This document shows, piece after piece, positions 23,726 through 33,529 of a stretch of DNA of 64,000 nt. This DNA comes from Akkermansiaceae bacterium (GTDB taxonomy: Bacteria > Verrucomicrobiota > Verrucomicrobiia > Verrucomicrobiales > Akkermansiaceae). The notes under the pieces were generated by a model. That model did not search any database. It was given only the letters and a program-made list of their open reading frames with translations, and was not told the origin of the DNA. The translations under genes were made by a program, and so were the position numbers. Position 1 is the stretch's first letter, and every line of letters begins with the position of its first letter. The stretch is from the NCBI GenBank assembly GCA_013041925.1, contig JABDRB010000013.1, positions 124,001 to 188,000 of the forward strand, written 5' to 3'.

Positions 23726-26110
23726 CTAGGCAGGGGCGCCGACCGCTTCACCCGCCAAGGGGTCATCGTCACTGGGAGACACCTGAGTCGCCGATTTCTT
23801 GGGGATTCCCTCATCGCTCTGGTTTCCGGGAACCACATTATCCGGTGGCGTGCTGGGCGGGTTACGCATTTCACCATGTTCGAGAATATCCCTGACCTGC
23901 TCAGCATTGAGGGTTTCAAATTCAAGTAAGGCCTCAGAGAGCAACTTCAGTTCGCTGTTGTGTGTTGTCAGAAGATCCTTGGCACGCGCGTAGGCGTCAT
24001 CGATGAGTTTTTTGATCTCAAGGTCGATCTTAAGTGCGGTATCCTCTGAGTATCCTCGGGAGGAGCCGACGTCGCGAGCCACAAAGACCTCACCACGCTC
24101 CTCGCCGTATTCAACCATACCGAGGTGCTCACTCATACCCCACTCACAAACCATCTTGCGGGCGATGTTCGTGGCCATACGGATATCACCGACGGCTCCG
24201 TTCGTGACATTTCCAAAGGTGATTTCCTCTGCGACCCGTCCTCCCATCGCGACACATAACTGATCGACGAGCTCCTTCTGGCGGTAGGTAAACTTATCCT
24301 CCTCTGGCAGGAACATCGTCGATCCCAGCGATGGACCACGTGGGATGATCGTCACCTTGTGCAAGGGGTCGGTGTGCTCAAGCAGTTCATTGAGAATAGC
24401 ATGGCCCGCCTCGTGATAGGCTGTATTTTCTTTTTCCTTCTCGCTGAGAGCTAGGCTGCGACGTTCGCGCCCCCAGCGCACTTTATCGCGTGCTTCCTCC
24501 ATCTCGGCAAGCGTCACCGCAGGCAGATCGCTACGCGCAGCGAGCAATGCCGCCTCGTTGATGAGGTTCGCCAACTCGGCCCCTGAAAACCCAGGGGTGC
24601 CTCGAGCGATGACGGCAAGATCCGTCTCAGGGTCCATTTTGATTTTTTTACTATGCACCTCAAGGATTTCCTTCCGTCCATTGACATCGGGAAGCCCGAC
24701 GCTGACCTGACGGTCGAATCGCCCAGGGCGCAACAGAGCAGGGTCGAGAACGTCTGGGCGGTTTGTCGCTGCGATGATGATCACGCCCGTGCGGGTATCA
24801 AATCCGTCCATTTCGACAAGTAGAGCATTGAGCGTTTGTTCACGTTCATCGTGTCCCCCACCCATCCCGTGACCACGGTGGCGGCCGACGGCATCGATCT
24901 CGTCAATGAAGATCAGGCATGGGGAGTTTTTGGAACCCTGCTCAAACATATCACGCACACGACTGGCACCGACACCGACAAACATTTCCACAAAATCCGA
25001 TCCACTGATGGAGAAAAATGGCACATCGGCCTCGCCGGCGATCGCACGGGCAAGCAGCGTTTTACCCGTCCCTGGAGGGCCGACCATCAACAAACCTTTT
25101 GGCAGGTTACCTCCGAGTTTCTGGAATTTTTTCGGGTCGCGGAGGTATTCCACGACCTCGACCAACTCATCCTTCGCCTCCTCGATCCCAGCGACGTCTT
25201 TGAATGTCACCTTGTTACTATCCATGCTCAGCAGCTTCGCCTTACTTTTGCCAAAGCTCATCGCACCACGACCGGCCGATTTCATCTGGTGACGGAAAAG
25301 GAAAAAGATCACGAGCACGATCAACATGATCGGCAATAACTGCACCATCAAGAAGCGCATGGTCCCCGAGTCTGGCTGAAAGGGCGCCAAGTCATTGATA
25401 AACTGACGCTCCGAGTCGGTCAGCTCCATGTAGTTCACATCAAGCTCGAACGGCTCCAACTCCTCGTCCTTGGTCGCCTTCTCCGCATCCGCAAAAACGT
25501 AGCGCAACCCGACGATGCACTTATCATCTGACCCGTCACGGGAGACAATTTCAAAACGGTTCTGTTCATCGTCGGTGATGATTTCACCTCGAGCCAGCAT
25601 CCGACGCAGATCCGTCAGCGTGAGCAATTCGCCATCGCCATCGCCTGGAAGTTCAGCGACAAGCCGAAGCGCAATCGGGTGCCGCGACTGAATCGACTTC
25701 AATGCATCGTCGTGCAGGTTCGTATTGATCGGGATGCGGAATGCCTGCTGGGGGGCTTTTGTTTGATCAACGACCCACGGGTCGTTTTTGTAGAAAAACC
25801 CGGAAATCTTGGGCACCGCGGCGGATTCACCCGATTTCTTCAGCTTAAAGCGGTCGTCCGGAAACCCCTTTTCCCTTTTAGGAAGGTTCTGGTCGGCAAT
25901 AATTTTCCCTGAATCGACATAATCGCGAAACTCCGTGTATGAAAGTCGCTTGGGTTTACCAAATCCGCTCGACTGCCATGCCATAAAAAGGATACCAAGG
26001 GCGATTGTCATCAAAATGAGGACACGCCAGTTAACGCCTGGCTTGCCTGATGGGGACGGGGCTTTACCTTTCGGGGATGGTGGAGGTTCAGGTGGTGATT
26101 GATTGGACAT
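23726..26110 (-). CDS. ftsH: ATP-dependent zinc metalloprotease FtsH
   Basis: This membrane-anchored AAA+ protease degrades misfolded membrane and regulatory proteins. From the ATG at 26110 it is 794 residues; an in-frame start at 26155 is less likely. A proline-rich cytosolic leader precedes the first membrane helix ([16 protein letters not shown]). A periplasmic domain of over 200 residues, larger than in E. coli, follows, then the second helix ([20 protein letters not shown]). The AAA module has GPPGTGKT (about 340), [10 protein letters not shown] and [17 protein letters not shown]. The zinc site is HEAGH near 565. The acidic, proline-rich C-terminal tail is family-typical. All catalytic motifs are intact. 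Confidence 0.97.
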   Translation of the reverse strand: MSNQSPPEPPPSPKGKAPSPSGKPGVNWRVLILMTIALGILFMAWQSSGFGKPKRLSYTEFRDYVDSGKIIADQNLPKREKGFPDDRFKLKKSGESAAVPKISGFFYKNDPWVVDQTKAPQQAFRIPINTNLHDDALKSIQSRHPIALRLVAELPGDGDGELLTLTDLRRMLARGEIITDDEQNRFEIVSRDGSDDKCIVGLRYVFADAEKATKDEELEPFELDVNYMELTDSERQFINDLAPFQPDSGTMRFLMVQLLPIMLIVLVIFFLFRHQMKSAGRGAMSFGKSKAKLLSMDSNKVTFKDVAGIEEAKDELVEVVEYLRDPKKFQKLGGNLPKGLLMVGPPGTGKTLLARAIAGEADVPFFSISGSDFVEMFVGVGASRVRDMFEQGSKNSPCLIFIDEIDAVGRHRGHGMGGGHDEREQTLNALLVEMDGFDTRTGVIIIAATNRPDVLDPALLRPGRFDRQVSVGLPDVNGRKEILEVHSKKIKMDPETDLAVIARGTPGFSGAELANLINEAALLAARSDLPAVTLAEMEEARDKVRWGRERRSLALSEKEKENTAYHEAGHAILNELLEHTDPLHKVTIIPRGPSLGSTMFLPEEDKFTYRQKELVDQLCVAMGGRVAEEITFGNVTNGAVGDIRMATNIARKMVCEWGMSEHLGMVEYGEERGEVFVARDVGSSRGYSEDTALKIDLEIKKLIDDAYARAKDLLTTHNSELKLLSEALLEFETLNAEQVRDILEHGEMRNPPSTPPDNVVPGNQSDEGIPKKSATQVSPSDDDPLAGEAVGAPA

Positions 26111-26331
26111 GAGTTTTTTCTTATTGAAAATGAGGGTCTTAGCAGCATTTCCCACGGGATGAAGAATCGTTCAACGACCGCTGACCCGTGAGACGCGGGA
26201 GAAGCTAGCTCGGGTTTAAAAAAAGAAAATGCTTAATTTCTTCCAAAATAGAGAAAGGAATCGACCCCACAAGCCGATCAATCTCTCCTGACCATGCTTG
26301 CGCTATTATTTATTACCAGTAACATGCGCGC

Positions 26332-29300
26332 GTGGCAACACCCGATGACCAGCCCTCCCGCAAGCACCGCCTTTACGGCTGGCTCGAGCGTGTCCCCGTC
26401 CTGAGGCGCTTCACCCGCGCAGCTCCAGGCGGCATGAAACACGCCGGCGGACTCGTCGACATTTTTGCATCCTTTGTTTCACTCGATCAACAGGTCGACC
26501 GCGCCGAGGCCGAGGTAGCGCTCGACCTCCTCCGCCACGCATTCCCTGAAGCCGATCACGGGTGGTTGGCGAGACGACTCCACCGGGCACTGGCCTCACC
26601 TCAGTCGCCCCAAGTGGTCGCTGGCACACTGCGTGGTCAGCTCGATGCCGACGAACGCATCTCACTTGGACTCCAACTCTACCTACTGGTCGTAGCGTCA
26701 AACTCTGCGTTTCGAAGCACTGATGCGTTTGCCCAAGTCATGCGTAGCCTCGACGCTCAGGACGTGGGCGAATCCATCCTCGAGGAGATGCGTGATACCC
26801 CCCCCCTCTCACCCCTTCCCTTTGAAAAGGTTGTATTTTCCCCTGTTGCCGGGGCCGACGTCCTCTTGCCACCCACCAGCGTAGGTTTCGCCTTTTGTGC
26901 CTACCGCGCCCAAGGGCTCGTCCTGATCCGAAACTCAGGCAAAGAACCGCTCTGGATCAGCGGCAGCTCACTGCACACAGGGCAATGCCTCCGCCTCCGC
27001 CAACACCAAAGTATCGGCCTGCCTGACTGGACACTGACCGCGGAAGACATTGCCTTTTTTCTCAACGCCTCACGCACCGGTCACCGCCAAACGATCTACC
27101 TGAACGAAAGCGGGTCTCGGCTCACAGTGGATCGGACGAAATCCCGCCAGAGCGCGGTGAGACTTGATTTTGGACTGAACGTACACGCAGAGGCTCTCAC
27201 GGAAACAACGATCAAACTCCCCTCCGGCGAGCCACTCGTTCCAGGCACACTTTACGACCTCCCCCTCCAGGACAAACTGATTCTAAAAAGCGGGGCCGAA
27301 GCCCATCTGGAATCACTGCGCAAGCAAGCGATGGAAACCGGCAGTCGCTTCAAAATGGATGCCGGCCGTCAGGAGTGCCTCGTTTCCAATGACCCCACCG
27401 CCTTAAAACGTGGCGATGTCTTACTCACCCCAGGCCTTGCTGGCAGAGCCGTGTTGCGTATTAATTACAACGCACAAACCGGCGACGGCCGCGTCACAGT
27501 GGTCAGCGCAGATCGCACGGTGATGGTTAATGACAAGGCAGTGCGTAACGACTGCCAACTTGTCGAGGGCTCACTGATCCGTCTCAGCGCCAACCAGGCA
27601 GTGCGCTGCCGGTTCAGTGAAGGACTCCTCAATGAAGAACGCGCGGTGATCCGTGAGCTGAGCGTGGAAAACCTGAACCACCGCTTTGGAGCAGACAAGG
27701 TGGTGCTCGATAACGTCGCCTTCCGGATTAAACGCGGTGAGATGCTTTGCATCATGGGCCCTAGTGGCAGCGGAAAAAGCACCCTACTCGCCGCCCTCGC
27801 TGGACACCTGAAACCGACCCGTGGACACGTGCGGCTCAATGACATCTCCCTCTATGACCACCGCTCTCGGCTGGCCCCTTTTATTGCCAGCATGCCGCAA
27901 GAGGAGGCCCTTAACCCACAGCTCAGCGTCCGCCAACACCTCGCCCACGCATCCACCGTGCGCAAACCCCACCTGTCATCAAGGGAACACGCCAAACGGG
28001 TTGACTCCATCCTCGCCGAGCTCGACCTTCAGCAACTCGCAAGACGACGAGTCGGGTCAGCCGGTGAAAAAACCCTCAGTGGCGGAGAACGTGGCCGACT
28101 CAATCTCGGCCTCGACCTCGGTAGCTCCGCAGAGATTTTTCTCTTTGACGAACCCATCTCGGGATTATCCTCGAAGGATTCCGAGCATGTTGCAGAAACA
28201 CTGCACGCACTCTCTCGCGACAACATCGTCATCGCCTCACTGCACCGACCCGGCGCGCGGGTGCTGCGACTATTCGACAAAGTCCTGATGCTCGACCAAG
28301 GGGGGCGCGTTGCCTTCTTCGGCACCCCCGCCGAGATGGGAACGTATTTCCGCCATGCCTGCAAAGAACTCAGCATCCTCCCTGCCAAACGCTTAAAAAG
28401 TCAACAAGCACAACATGCCGGAGCCGACTTTGTTTTTGATGTCTTGGAAACCCCCCTACACAAACTCGCAGGCAAGGAGAACGGCGGTGCCCGCCGGTTC
28501 CCATCGACATTCTGGCAGGAACGGTTCGAAGGAAGCCAACTGGTCGATGAAGTCGCACGGGGGGGCGTCCCAGATCACAGCCAGCTCACCGAACTGCCGA
28601 CCCATAAAAAACACATGGCGGTGCCGATACGCACTCAAAGGCAACGCGGGATCGAGTGGGCGCGATTGTTCCGGACTCACTTTCAGCGCTCCCTGATTTC
28701 TAAATTCAGGAACCGGGGCACGATCTACAGTATTTTACTCGAAGCACCCCTACTCGCATTACTCATCGGCGTCACCCTCCGCGCCTCGCCTGATGGCGCT
28801 TACTCGTTTCACAGTGGCCTTCACCTCCCCGTCTACCTGTTCCTCACCGCCACCATCGGGATGTTCCTTGGCCTCACCAACAGTGCCACAGAGATTTTAC
28901 GTGATTCCCCCGTCTTAAGAAGGGAAAGAAATTGCCGATCTGGAACCCTGCTCTATGTCGCTGCCAAATTTCTCGCCCTCGCCATTCTCGCCATTTTCCA
29001 ATGTGGCATCTACACGTGGCTAGGCCACAGTATGTTAGACATCCACGGTATGTTTTTCATTCACTGGGGGTGGATGACCGTCACCGCACTTTGTGGCACA
29101 GCCATGGCATTGGTTGTCTCGTCACTGGTCACCACCGAGCGCGCTGCGCTGAGCGCCGTCCCCTTGCTGCTGGTGCCCCAAATCTTACTCGCAGGCGCCC
29201 TCGTTTCCTTTGACGAAATGAACCGAGGCATGTTCCAAGGGGCCGACGAAGGGCGGGCCGCAGGAGCCGAACCCTTCCCTGCCCGCCTCATGCCGCTGCG

Positions 29301-29868
29301 CTATGCCTACGAAGGGATGATGGTCAGCCAGGCGACAAAAAACCCGTTCGAAAAACGACGCCGTAAAATCCAAGCCGCGATCGACCCCCTCAAGGAGCGC
29401 AATGACAGGCGACTCTCCGGCGAAGAAGACCAAGGACTCAAGCCACACGAAAGTGAACGGCTCAACATCCTCACCCAAGCACTCACCCGACTGATGGCAT
29501 CCGAGGCCACAAGTAGGATTGAGGCCGATGCACTATGCTGGAAAATCACCCAAGCCGGCCGAAGCAAGGATCTGGTCAGACTGCTCGCTATCCCCCCCTA
29601 CCCAGAGGACGAAAGCATTATCACCCAACCGTCGCGCGATTTCTTTGTGAATACACGCACCGACCTCTTAGTCGCCAAAGCGGAGATTGACCGCGTCGAC
29701 TACCGCCAGACCCATCGGCGCAGTATTTTCCTCGCCGAGTGGAAATACTGGTTGGGTCTGACCACCCAAACCACCCACGCCTGCCTCTGGGTGATCTGCG
29801 GATGTATCGCCCTCTGTTTAACCAGCACCACCCTTTTCCTCCAACTCAGGAACCAGCGGGTCAAGTAA
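26332..29868 (+). CDS. TerB-like/FHA-like/ABCG-type fusion transporter
   Basis: This is a 1178-residue fusion starting with GTG at 26332. Residues about 35-170 look like a TerB-type helical domain (VDRAEAEVALDLLRHAFPEADHGW). Residues about 180-440 are beta-rich, ending in an FHA-like section (RTVMVNDKAVRNDCQLVEGSLIRL). The ABC ATPase has Walker A GPSGSGKST (476-484), signature LSGGERG (about 582) and Walker B EIFLFDEP (about 601-608), all intact. An ABC-2/ABCG-type permease with about six helices occupies residues 790-1170. One polypeptide thus carries sensor-like domains, a motor and a channel half, and would dimerise. FHA-linked ABC exporters exist elsewhere (Rv1747 of Mycobacterium). Substrate is unknown. 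The gene is a single unit divergent from ftsH. Confidence 0.82.
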   Translation: MATPDDQPSRKHRLYGWLERVPVLRRFTRAAPGGMKHAGGLVDIFASFVSLDQQVDRAEAEVALDLLRHAFPEADHGWLARRLHRALASPQSPQVVAGTLRGQLDADERISLGLQLYLLVVASNSAFRSTDAFAQVMRSLDAQDVGESILEEMRDTPPLSPLPFEKVVFSPVAGADVLLPPTSVGFAFCAYRAQGLVLIRNSGKEPLWISGSSLHTGQCLRLRQHQSIGLPDWTLTAEDIAFFLNASRTGHRQTIYLNESGSRLTVDRTKSRQSAVRLDFGLNVHAEALTETTIKLPSGEPLVPGTLYDLPLQDKLILKSGAEAHLESLRKQAMETGSRFKMDAGRQECLVSNDPTALKRGDVLLTPGLAGRAVLRINYNAQTGDGRVTVVSADRTVMVNDKAVRNDCQLVEGSLIRLSANQAVRCRFSEGLLNEERAVIRELSVENLNHRFGADKVVLDNVAFRIKRGEMLCIMGPSGSGKSTLLAALAGHLKPTRGHVRLNDISLYDHRSRLAPFIASMPQEEALNPQLSVRQHLAHASTVRKPHLSSREHAKRVDSILAELDLQQLARRRVGSAGEKTLSGGERGRLNLGLDLGSSAEIFLFDEPISGLSSKDSEHVAETLHALSRDNIVIASLHRPGARVLRLFDKVLMLDQGGRVAFFGTPAEMGTYFRHACKELSILPAKRLKSQQAQHAGADFVFDVLETPLHKLAGKENGGARRFPSTFWQERFEGSQLVDEVARGGVPDHSQLTELPTHKKHMAVPIRTQRQRGIEWARLFRTHFQRSLISKFRNRGTIYSILLEAPLLALLIGVTLRASPDGAYSFHSGLHLPVYLFLTATIGMFLGLTNSATEILRDSPVLRRERNCRSGTLLYVAAKFLALAILAIFQCGIYTWLGHSMLDIHGMFFIHWGWMTVTALCGTAMALVVSSLVTTERAALSAVPLLLVPQILLAGALVSFDEMNRGMFQGADEGRAAGAEPFPARLMPLRYAYEGMMVSQATKNPFEKRRRKIQAAIDPLKERNDRRLSGEEDQGLKPHESERLNILTQALTRLMASEATSRIEADALCWKITQAGRSKDLVRLLAIPPYPEDESIITQPSRDFFVNTRTDLLVAKAEIDRVDYRQTHRRSIFLAEWKYWLGLTTQTTHACLWVICGCIALCLTSTTLFLQLRNQRVK

Positions 29869-29896
29869 GCCCGTCATCGCACGCTATGATCGGGCT
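29868..29896. terminator. bidirectional hairpin between convergent genes
   Basis: AGCCCG pairs with CGGGCT, continued past a bulged T by TCAT/ATGA around an 8-base loop. It starts at the stop codon of the ABC gene and lies just before the end of the convergent PEPCK-like gene. There is only a short T-rich tail on the plus strand, so termination is inferred from position. Confidence 0.55.
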
Positions 29897-29899
29897 CAT

Positions 29900-32800
29900 T
29901 TAAATCAGCGCAGGGTCTGTCCCAATTGTCCCAACTAACGACTCCCTGTATGCTTCCGTCTGGTAGAACTCGGCGAGACCATTGGCCGCGGCGTGCTTTT
30001 CTACGATTTTGAGCCGACGGCGTTCACCTTCGTAGTTAGCGAGTGTTTCAAACTCTTCCAGCGCGGCGATTTTTTTAGCCACCAGCCGTTTCTCAACTTT
30101 CACTTTGGCATCGAGACGTGCCTGATACCAATCGGAATTGAGAAGGTAGTCGCGGTCAAAAAGTTCACGAATCTCAGGATCACTGATCGATTTCCCTTCA
30201 TATGAACCCTCGACCATAATGTGCAGCAGCGCTTTGAGTGGAGGACAAGCAAGATCGATCGCGCCGTCCTTGAAGTAGTTACTCGCTATTTTCTTCTGCG
30301 TTTCCACAATATTGTCGATCCCATCAATGTAGTCATCTTGCGATTGCTCCTCGGGACGCAGCATTTCATGGGTAAAGACGGTGTCGGGAGCTGAGAACAT
30401 ACGACCCAAGTAAGTCGAAATGAAATTCTCATTTATACGATACCCCAGTCGACTCGCGTAAATGGTCCGGCCGCCACTTTCAAAGTCGTCGATCTTCTCA
30501 AGGCATCCATTATCAATCAGGAATTGGGGGTCCCTCTCGTGAACATACATCCGAGACCAAACTTCGGGAATCAGCAGTGAAATGTCGTGCTCAAAGCGGA
30601 ACTTCCGCCCGATGTGCCCAGCCGCGGTAGAATAGCCAGGATCACCGGTGAGGATGTTACTGACAAGGGCCGCATTAAGATCGTGGATAGGCAGCAGTGC
30701 ATTAAATGGGCCCTTAGTGAGAGCTCCTTCACTACCCGCTCCAGTGGTTGACGGACTCTTTCCTGTGAGAGAGGCAATAAAATCCATGAAAAGCTCCGGC
30801 AACTCCTGATAATGCAGTGGATTAAAAACGGCGAGCGAGCGGATACCCGGCTCAGCTGGATTGTTACGCCGTCCCAGAAGAATCGAATTTACCGGCATTG
30901 GCACTGGGGCATCGATGGGAAGGCGTCGGTAAAAACGAGAACCGAGCTCGGCAATATAGACGCTACGTGGGTCTTCCAAATCGGGACGATTCTGGAGGTA
31001 TCGTGGGTTCTTCGTCGGCTTACCATCAACCATACGCGGAAGGTGCGAGGAGATCACAAAATCAGGGGTATCCTCTCGCAGATACTGGTCAAACATCACC
31101 TGCATCGGCTCAGTAAACTGCTCAAAGCGGATCGCATCCTTCTTCATCATTTCTGCATCCGCCCGCGGGATCGGCTCGTAGTTGGAAAAGAATGTACCCC
31201 TTCGACTAAAATCAATTTCGGACTGCTTGTCGTAGCCGCGGATGACGGCATCGTCGGGACGTTGAAAAAGTCGGTATTCACAGTTTTTGGCAAACTTGAT
31301 CGACGGCTGATTCAGGTCTGGATGGAGGCCTTCGATTTGATCCGCTGGGACCACTGAGGTCGCTGTGATATCGTCTTCCGTTTGGATTTTTTTCGCAGGA
31401 GAAAAATCTTTACGCAGTCCGAAGGTCCGCCAAGTCCCATCTTCTTCAAAGCCGACACGGAGGTACTGAGTGGCCAGCTTCTGACGTTGGTAAATCAGCT
31501 CGTTGCCTAGGCGACCATTAATGAGATCGACACTAAAGCGACCGACCCAATCGTCACCCCAGTCAGATTTATAGAGACGTTTAATCACAAAAACAAGGTC
31601 ACGTACCGACCGAGGAATCGTGGTGAGCCATTCGTTGTAAGTATCGGTATAGGCCTTGTTGTGAGTGAAAAGACGAATGACTGAGCCCAGTGATCGCTTA
31701 ACATCAAGCAACGGCCGACTGCTTTTCCCTGGTTCGTTCGGGTTTTTGTATCGGTTTCCGTAATCGTGATAGACCAGCGCAACAGCGGCTTTGAAATCTT
31801 TTTTGAAATCCCGAACGATGACCGGCCCCGTGATCATCGCATCCGCAAGTGACTTGGAAATCTCAGATTTCCCACCTCCGGAAACCGTGCATGGTTTATG
31901 GCAAAAAGTCCCCTCGGCATTGGTGCCAATGAGCCGCCAGCGTTGGCCTTGGGACGGTTTGACCATTTCGATTTTATAGCCAGATGGAAGAATATAGGTG
32001 ATGTCAGGCTGTAAGGAAATCTGCTGATCTTTCCAGCTGATGGTTTGGTTATCGAGTTCGATGCGAACATTAGCAGGAATGTAATAGATATCGCGGTAGC
32101 GTTTATCGATCCCGTATCCTTCGGGCTGGAGATCCATGAGATCCCCATAACGTTTGACCATATTTTTAAACTGGTGATGCACGTTGCGCTTGAATTTGCT
32201 GAGAGAGAAGGCTTCACCGAGGTCGGCACTCGGGTAGGCGATGGCCCCGCCGGCATGTTCCTCTTCTGCGTTACCGAGAAGGTTAGCGGCGTAGCTAATC
32301 TGCGTTTTAACCTCTTTTTTACAGTATCCGTAGTAGTTATCAGCAATCAGAGTGACCACAACACCATTGGCATCGCGGCTGGTGATTTTAAATGCCGACC
32401 CATCGTTGTAGAGTTCGTCCTCAGACTCCCAACACATACCGTCCTGCTTCTGGCGGTCAGTGGCGTCGGAGACGTGGGGCAAGCCGAGATCCTTCTTTTT
32501 AAGGTGGGTGAGTTGGGGAGCAAGAATGACACATCCGGTGTGCCCAGTCCAATGTTCCGTATCGAGACGGGAATCATTTTCTGGAAGGTAGGGGTCGCCG
32601 CCGTTGCCAAAGATGCTCTCGACAAAGTCGAGGTTTGAAACCAAGTTTCCTGGGGCAAAAAACCGCACCTCCATACGCCGTTCCTTAGACACACCTGGGA
32701 TTTCTGGGCAGACGATTGGACGAAGCAGCAGGGAAACAAAAACTTTGGCCGGATTTTTACTGGTCCCAGTAAAGGGAAGAACCATAATATCCTCAGGTGG

Positions 32801-33349
32801 GTTGAGTGCAGCTTGAAGCAAACCCGCAAACGTTTGCAGGGGGACCGATTTTTTATCGGCAGGAACAGGGAACCCTCCTTCCGCAACATGAAAAACACCC
32901 TTGGTCGTGCGGCGGTCTGCCGCAGGATTGTTACAAACCCCCTGATGCACACGGTAAGAACTCAAGATCGAAGATTTAAATTCATCCTGATCTGGTGGCA
33001 GCGAAAGCATCCGGCCAATCCCATGACGTTCAAGGACAAGCGCGCCTGCTGGAACCAACGCGGTGGAGGTGTCGACCTCAGTTGATGAAAGTGTTTTGGC
33101 TAGATAATCGTGAATCGCCTGATCGACTGGGCAAAGATGATCGGAGAGCAAACGGGTTTTTTCCTGAAAGGAGGAAAGCAGTGAGCGTCCCAGATCCAGA
33201 AAGGGGAAGTCTTCAGCATCTCCCACAATATCGTGTCCACGAGCCGCTAACTTGAGGTTTACAAACTCACGCAGACGTTTTTCCTCCTCAGGTGAAGCAA
33301 TCGCGGGGCCGTTATCGGTGAATCCGATGGTGTCTTTCAACTGGTGCAT
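29900..33349 (-). CDS. probable PPi-dependent phosphoenolpyruvate carboxykinase
   Basis: This 1149-residue soluble protein is the size of the PPi-type PEPCKs known from Entamoeba and Propionibacterium, twice that of GTP-PEPCK. The order of weak motifs supports this. An arginine-rich DRRTTKGVFHV lies near 146. YYGYCKKEVK near 339-348 (substrate tyrosine/glycine and Mn lysine position) and EEEHAGG near 362-368 (Mn histidine position) follow. A P-loop-like CTVSGGGKSEISKS near 487-500 and a downstream aspartate in VRDFKKD complete the order, which matches K-H-P-loop-D in classical PEPCK. The enzyme would interconvert oxaloacetate and PEP using pyrophosphate. No signal peptide or membrane segment is seen. 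The assignment is by recall and motif order, not by alignment. Confidence 0.65.
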   Translation of the reverse strand: MHQLKDTIGFTDNGPAIASPEEEKRLREFVNLKLAARGHDIVGDAEDFPFLDLGRSLLSSFQEKTRLLSDHLCPVDQAIHDYLAKTLSSTEVDTSTALVPAGALVLERHGIGRMLSLPPDQDEFKSSILSSYRVHQGVCNNPAADRRTTKGVFHVAEGGFPVPADKKSVPLQTFAGLLQAALNPPEDIMVLPFTGTSKNPAKVFVSLLLRPIVCPEIPGVSKERRMEVRFFAPGNLVSNLDFVESIFGNGGDPYLPENDSRLDTEHWTGHTGCVILAPQLTHLKKKDLGLPHVSDATDRQKQDGMCWESEDELYNDGSAFKITSRDANGVVVTLIADNYYGYCKKEVKTQISYAANLLGNAEEEHAGGAIAYPSADLGEAFSLSKFKRNVHHQFKNMVKRYGDLMDLQPEGYGIDKRYRDIYYIPANVRIELDNQTISWKDQQISLQPDITYILPSGYKIEMVKPSQGQRWRLIGTNAEGTFCHKPCTVSGGGKSEISKSLADAMITGPVIVRDFKKDFKAAVALVYHDYGNRYKNPNEPGKSSRPLLDVKRSLGSVIRLFTHNKAYTDTYNEWLTTIPRSVRDLVFVIKRLYKSDWGDDWVGRFSVDLINGRLGNELIYQRQKLATQYLRVGFEEDGTWRTFGLRKDFSPAKKIQTEDDITATSVVPADQIEGLHPDLNQPSIKFAKNCEYRLFQRPDDAVIRGYDKQSEIDFSRRGTFFSNYEPIPRADAEMMKKDAIRFEQFTEPMQVMFDQYLREDTPDFVISSHLPRMVDGKPTKNPRYLQNRPDLEDPRSVYIAELGSRFYRRLPIDAPVPMPVNSILLGRRNNPAEPGIRSLAVFNPLHYQELPELFMDFIASLTGKSPSTTGAGSEGALTKGPFNALLPIHDLNAALVSNILTGDPGYSTAAGHIGRKFRFEHDISLLIPEVWSRMYVHERDPQFLIDNGCLEKIDDFESGGRTIYASRLGYRINENFISTYLGRMFSAPDTVFTHEMLRPEEQSQDDYIDGIDNIVETQKKIASNYFKDGAIDLACPPLKALLHIMVEGSYEGKSISDPEIRELFDRDYLLNSDWYQARLDAKVKVEKRLVAKKIAALEEFETLANYEGERRRLKIVEKHAAANGLAEFYQTEAYRESLVGTIGTDPALI

Positions 33350-33529
33350 ATATGCGTGTGCACATAGGTGACAACCCAGTGACTGTCGACCCTCTTAAAA
33401 TGAATTTCATGACATGACAAAAACCAACGAAGTGAGAAAACAAGACCCTCAACAGCCAGTTGTTCATTCATCATTTCGGCCGCGGCCCTTTATCGATAAA
33501 CCTAGGATCGGGGCACTAAAAAACCTCCC

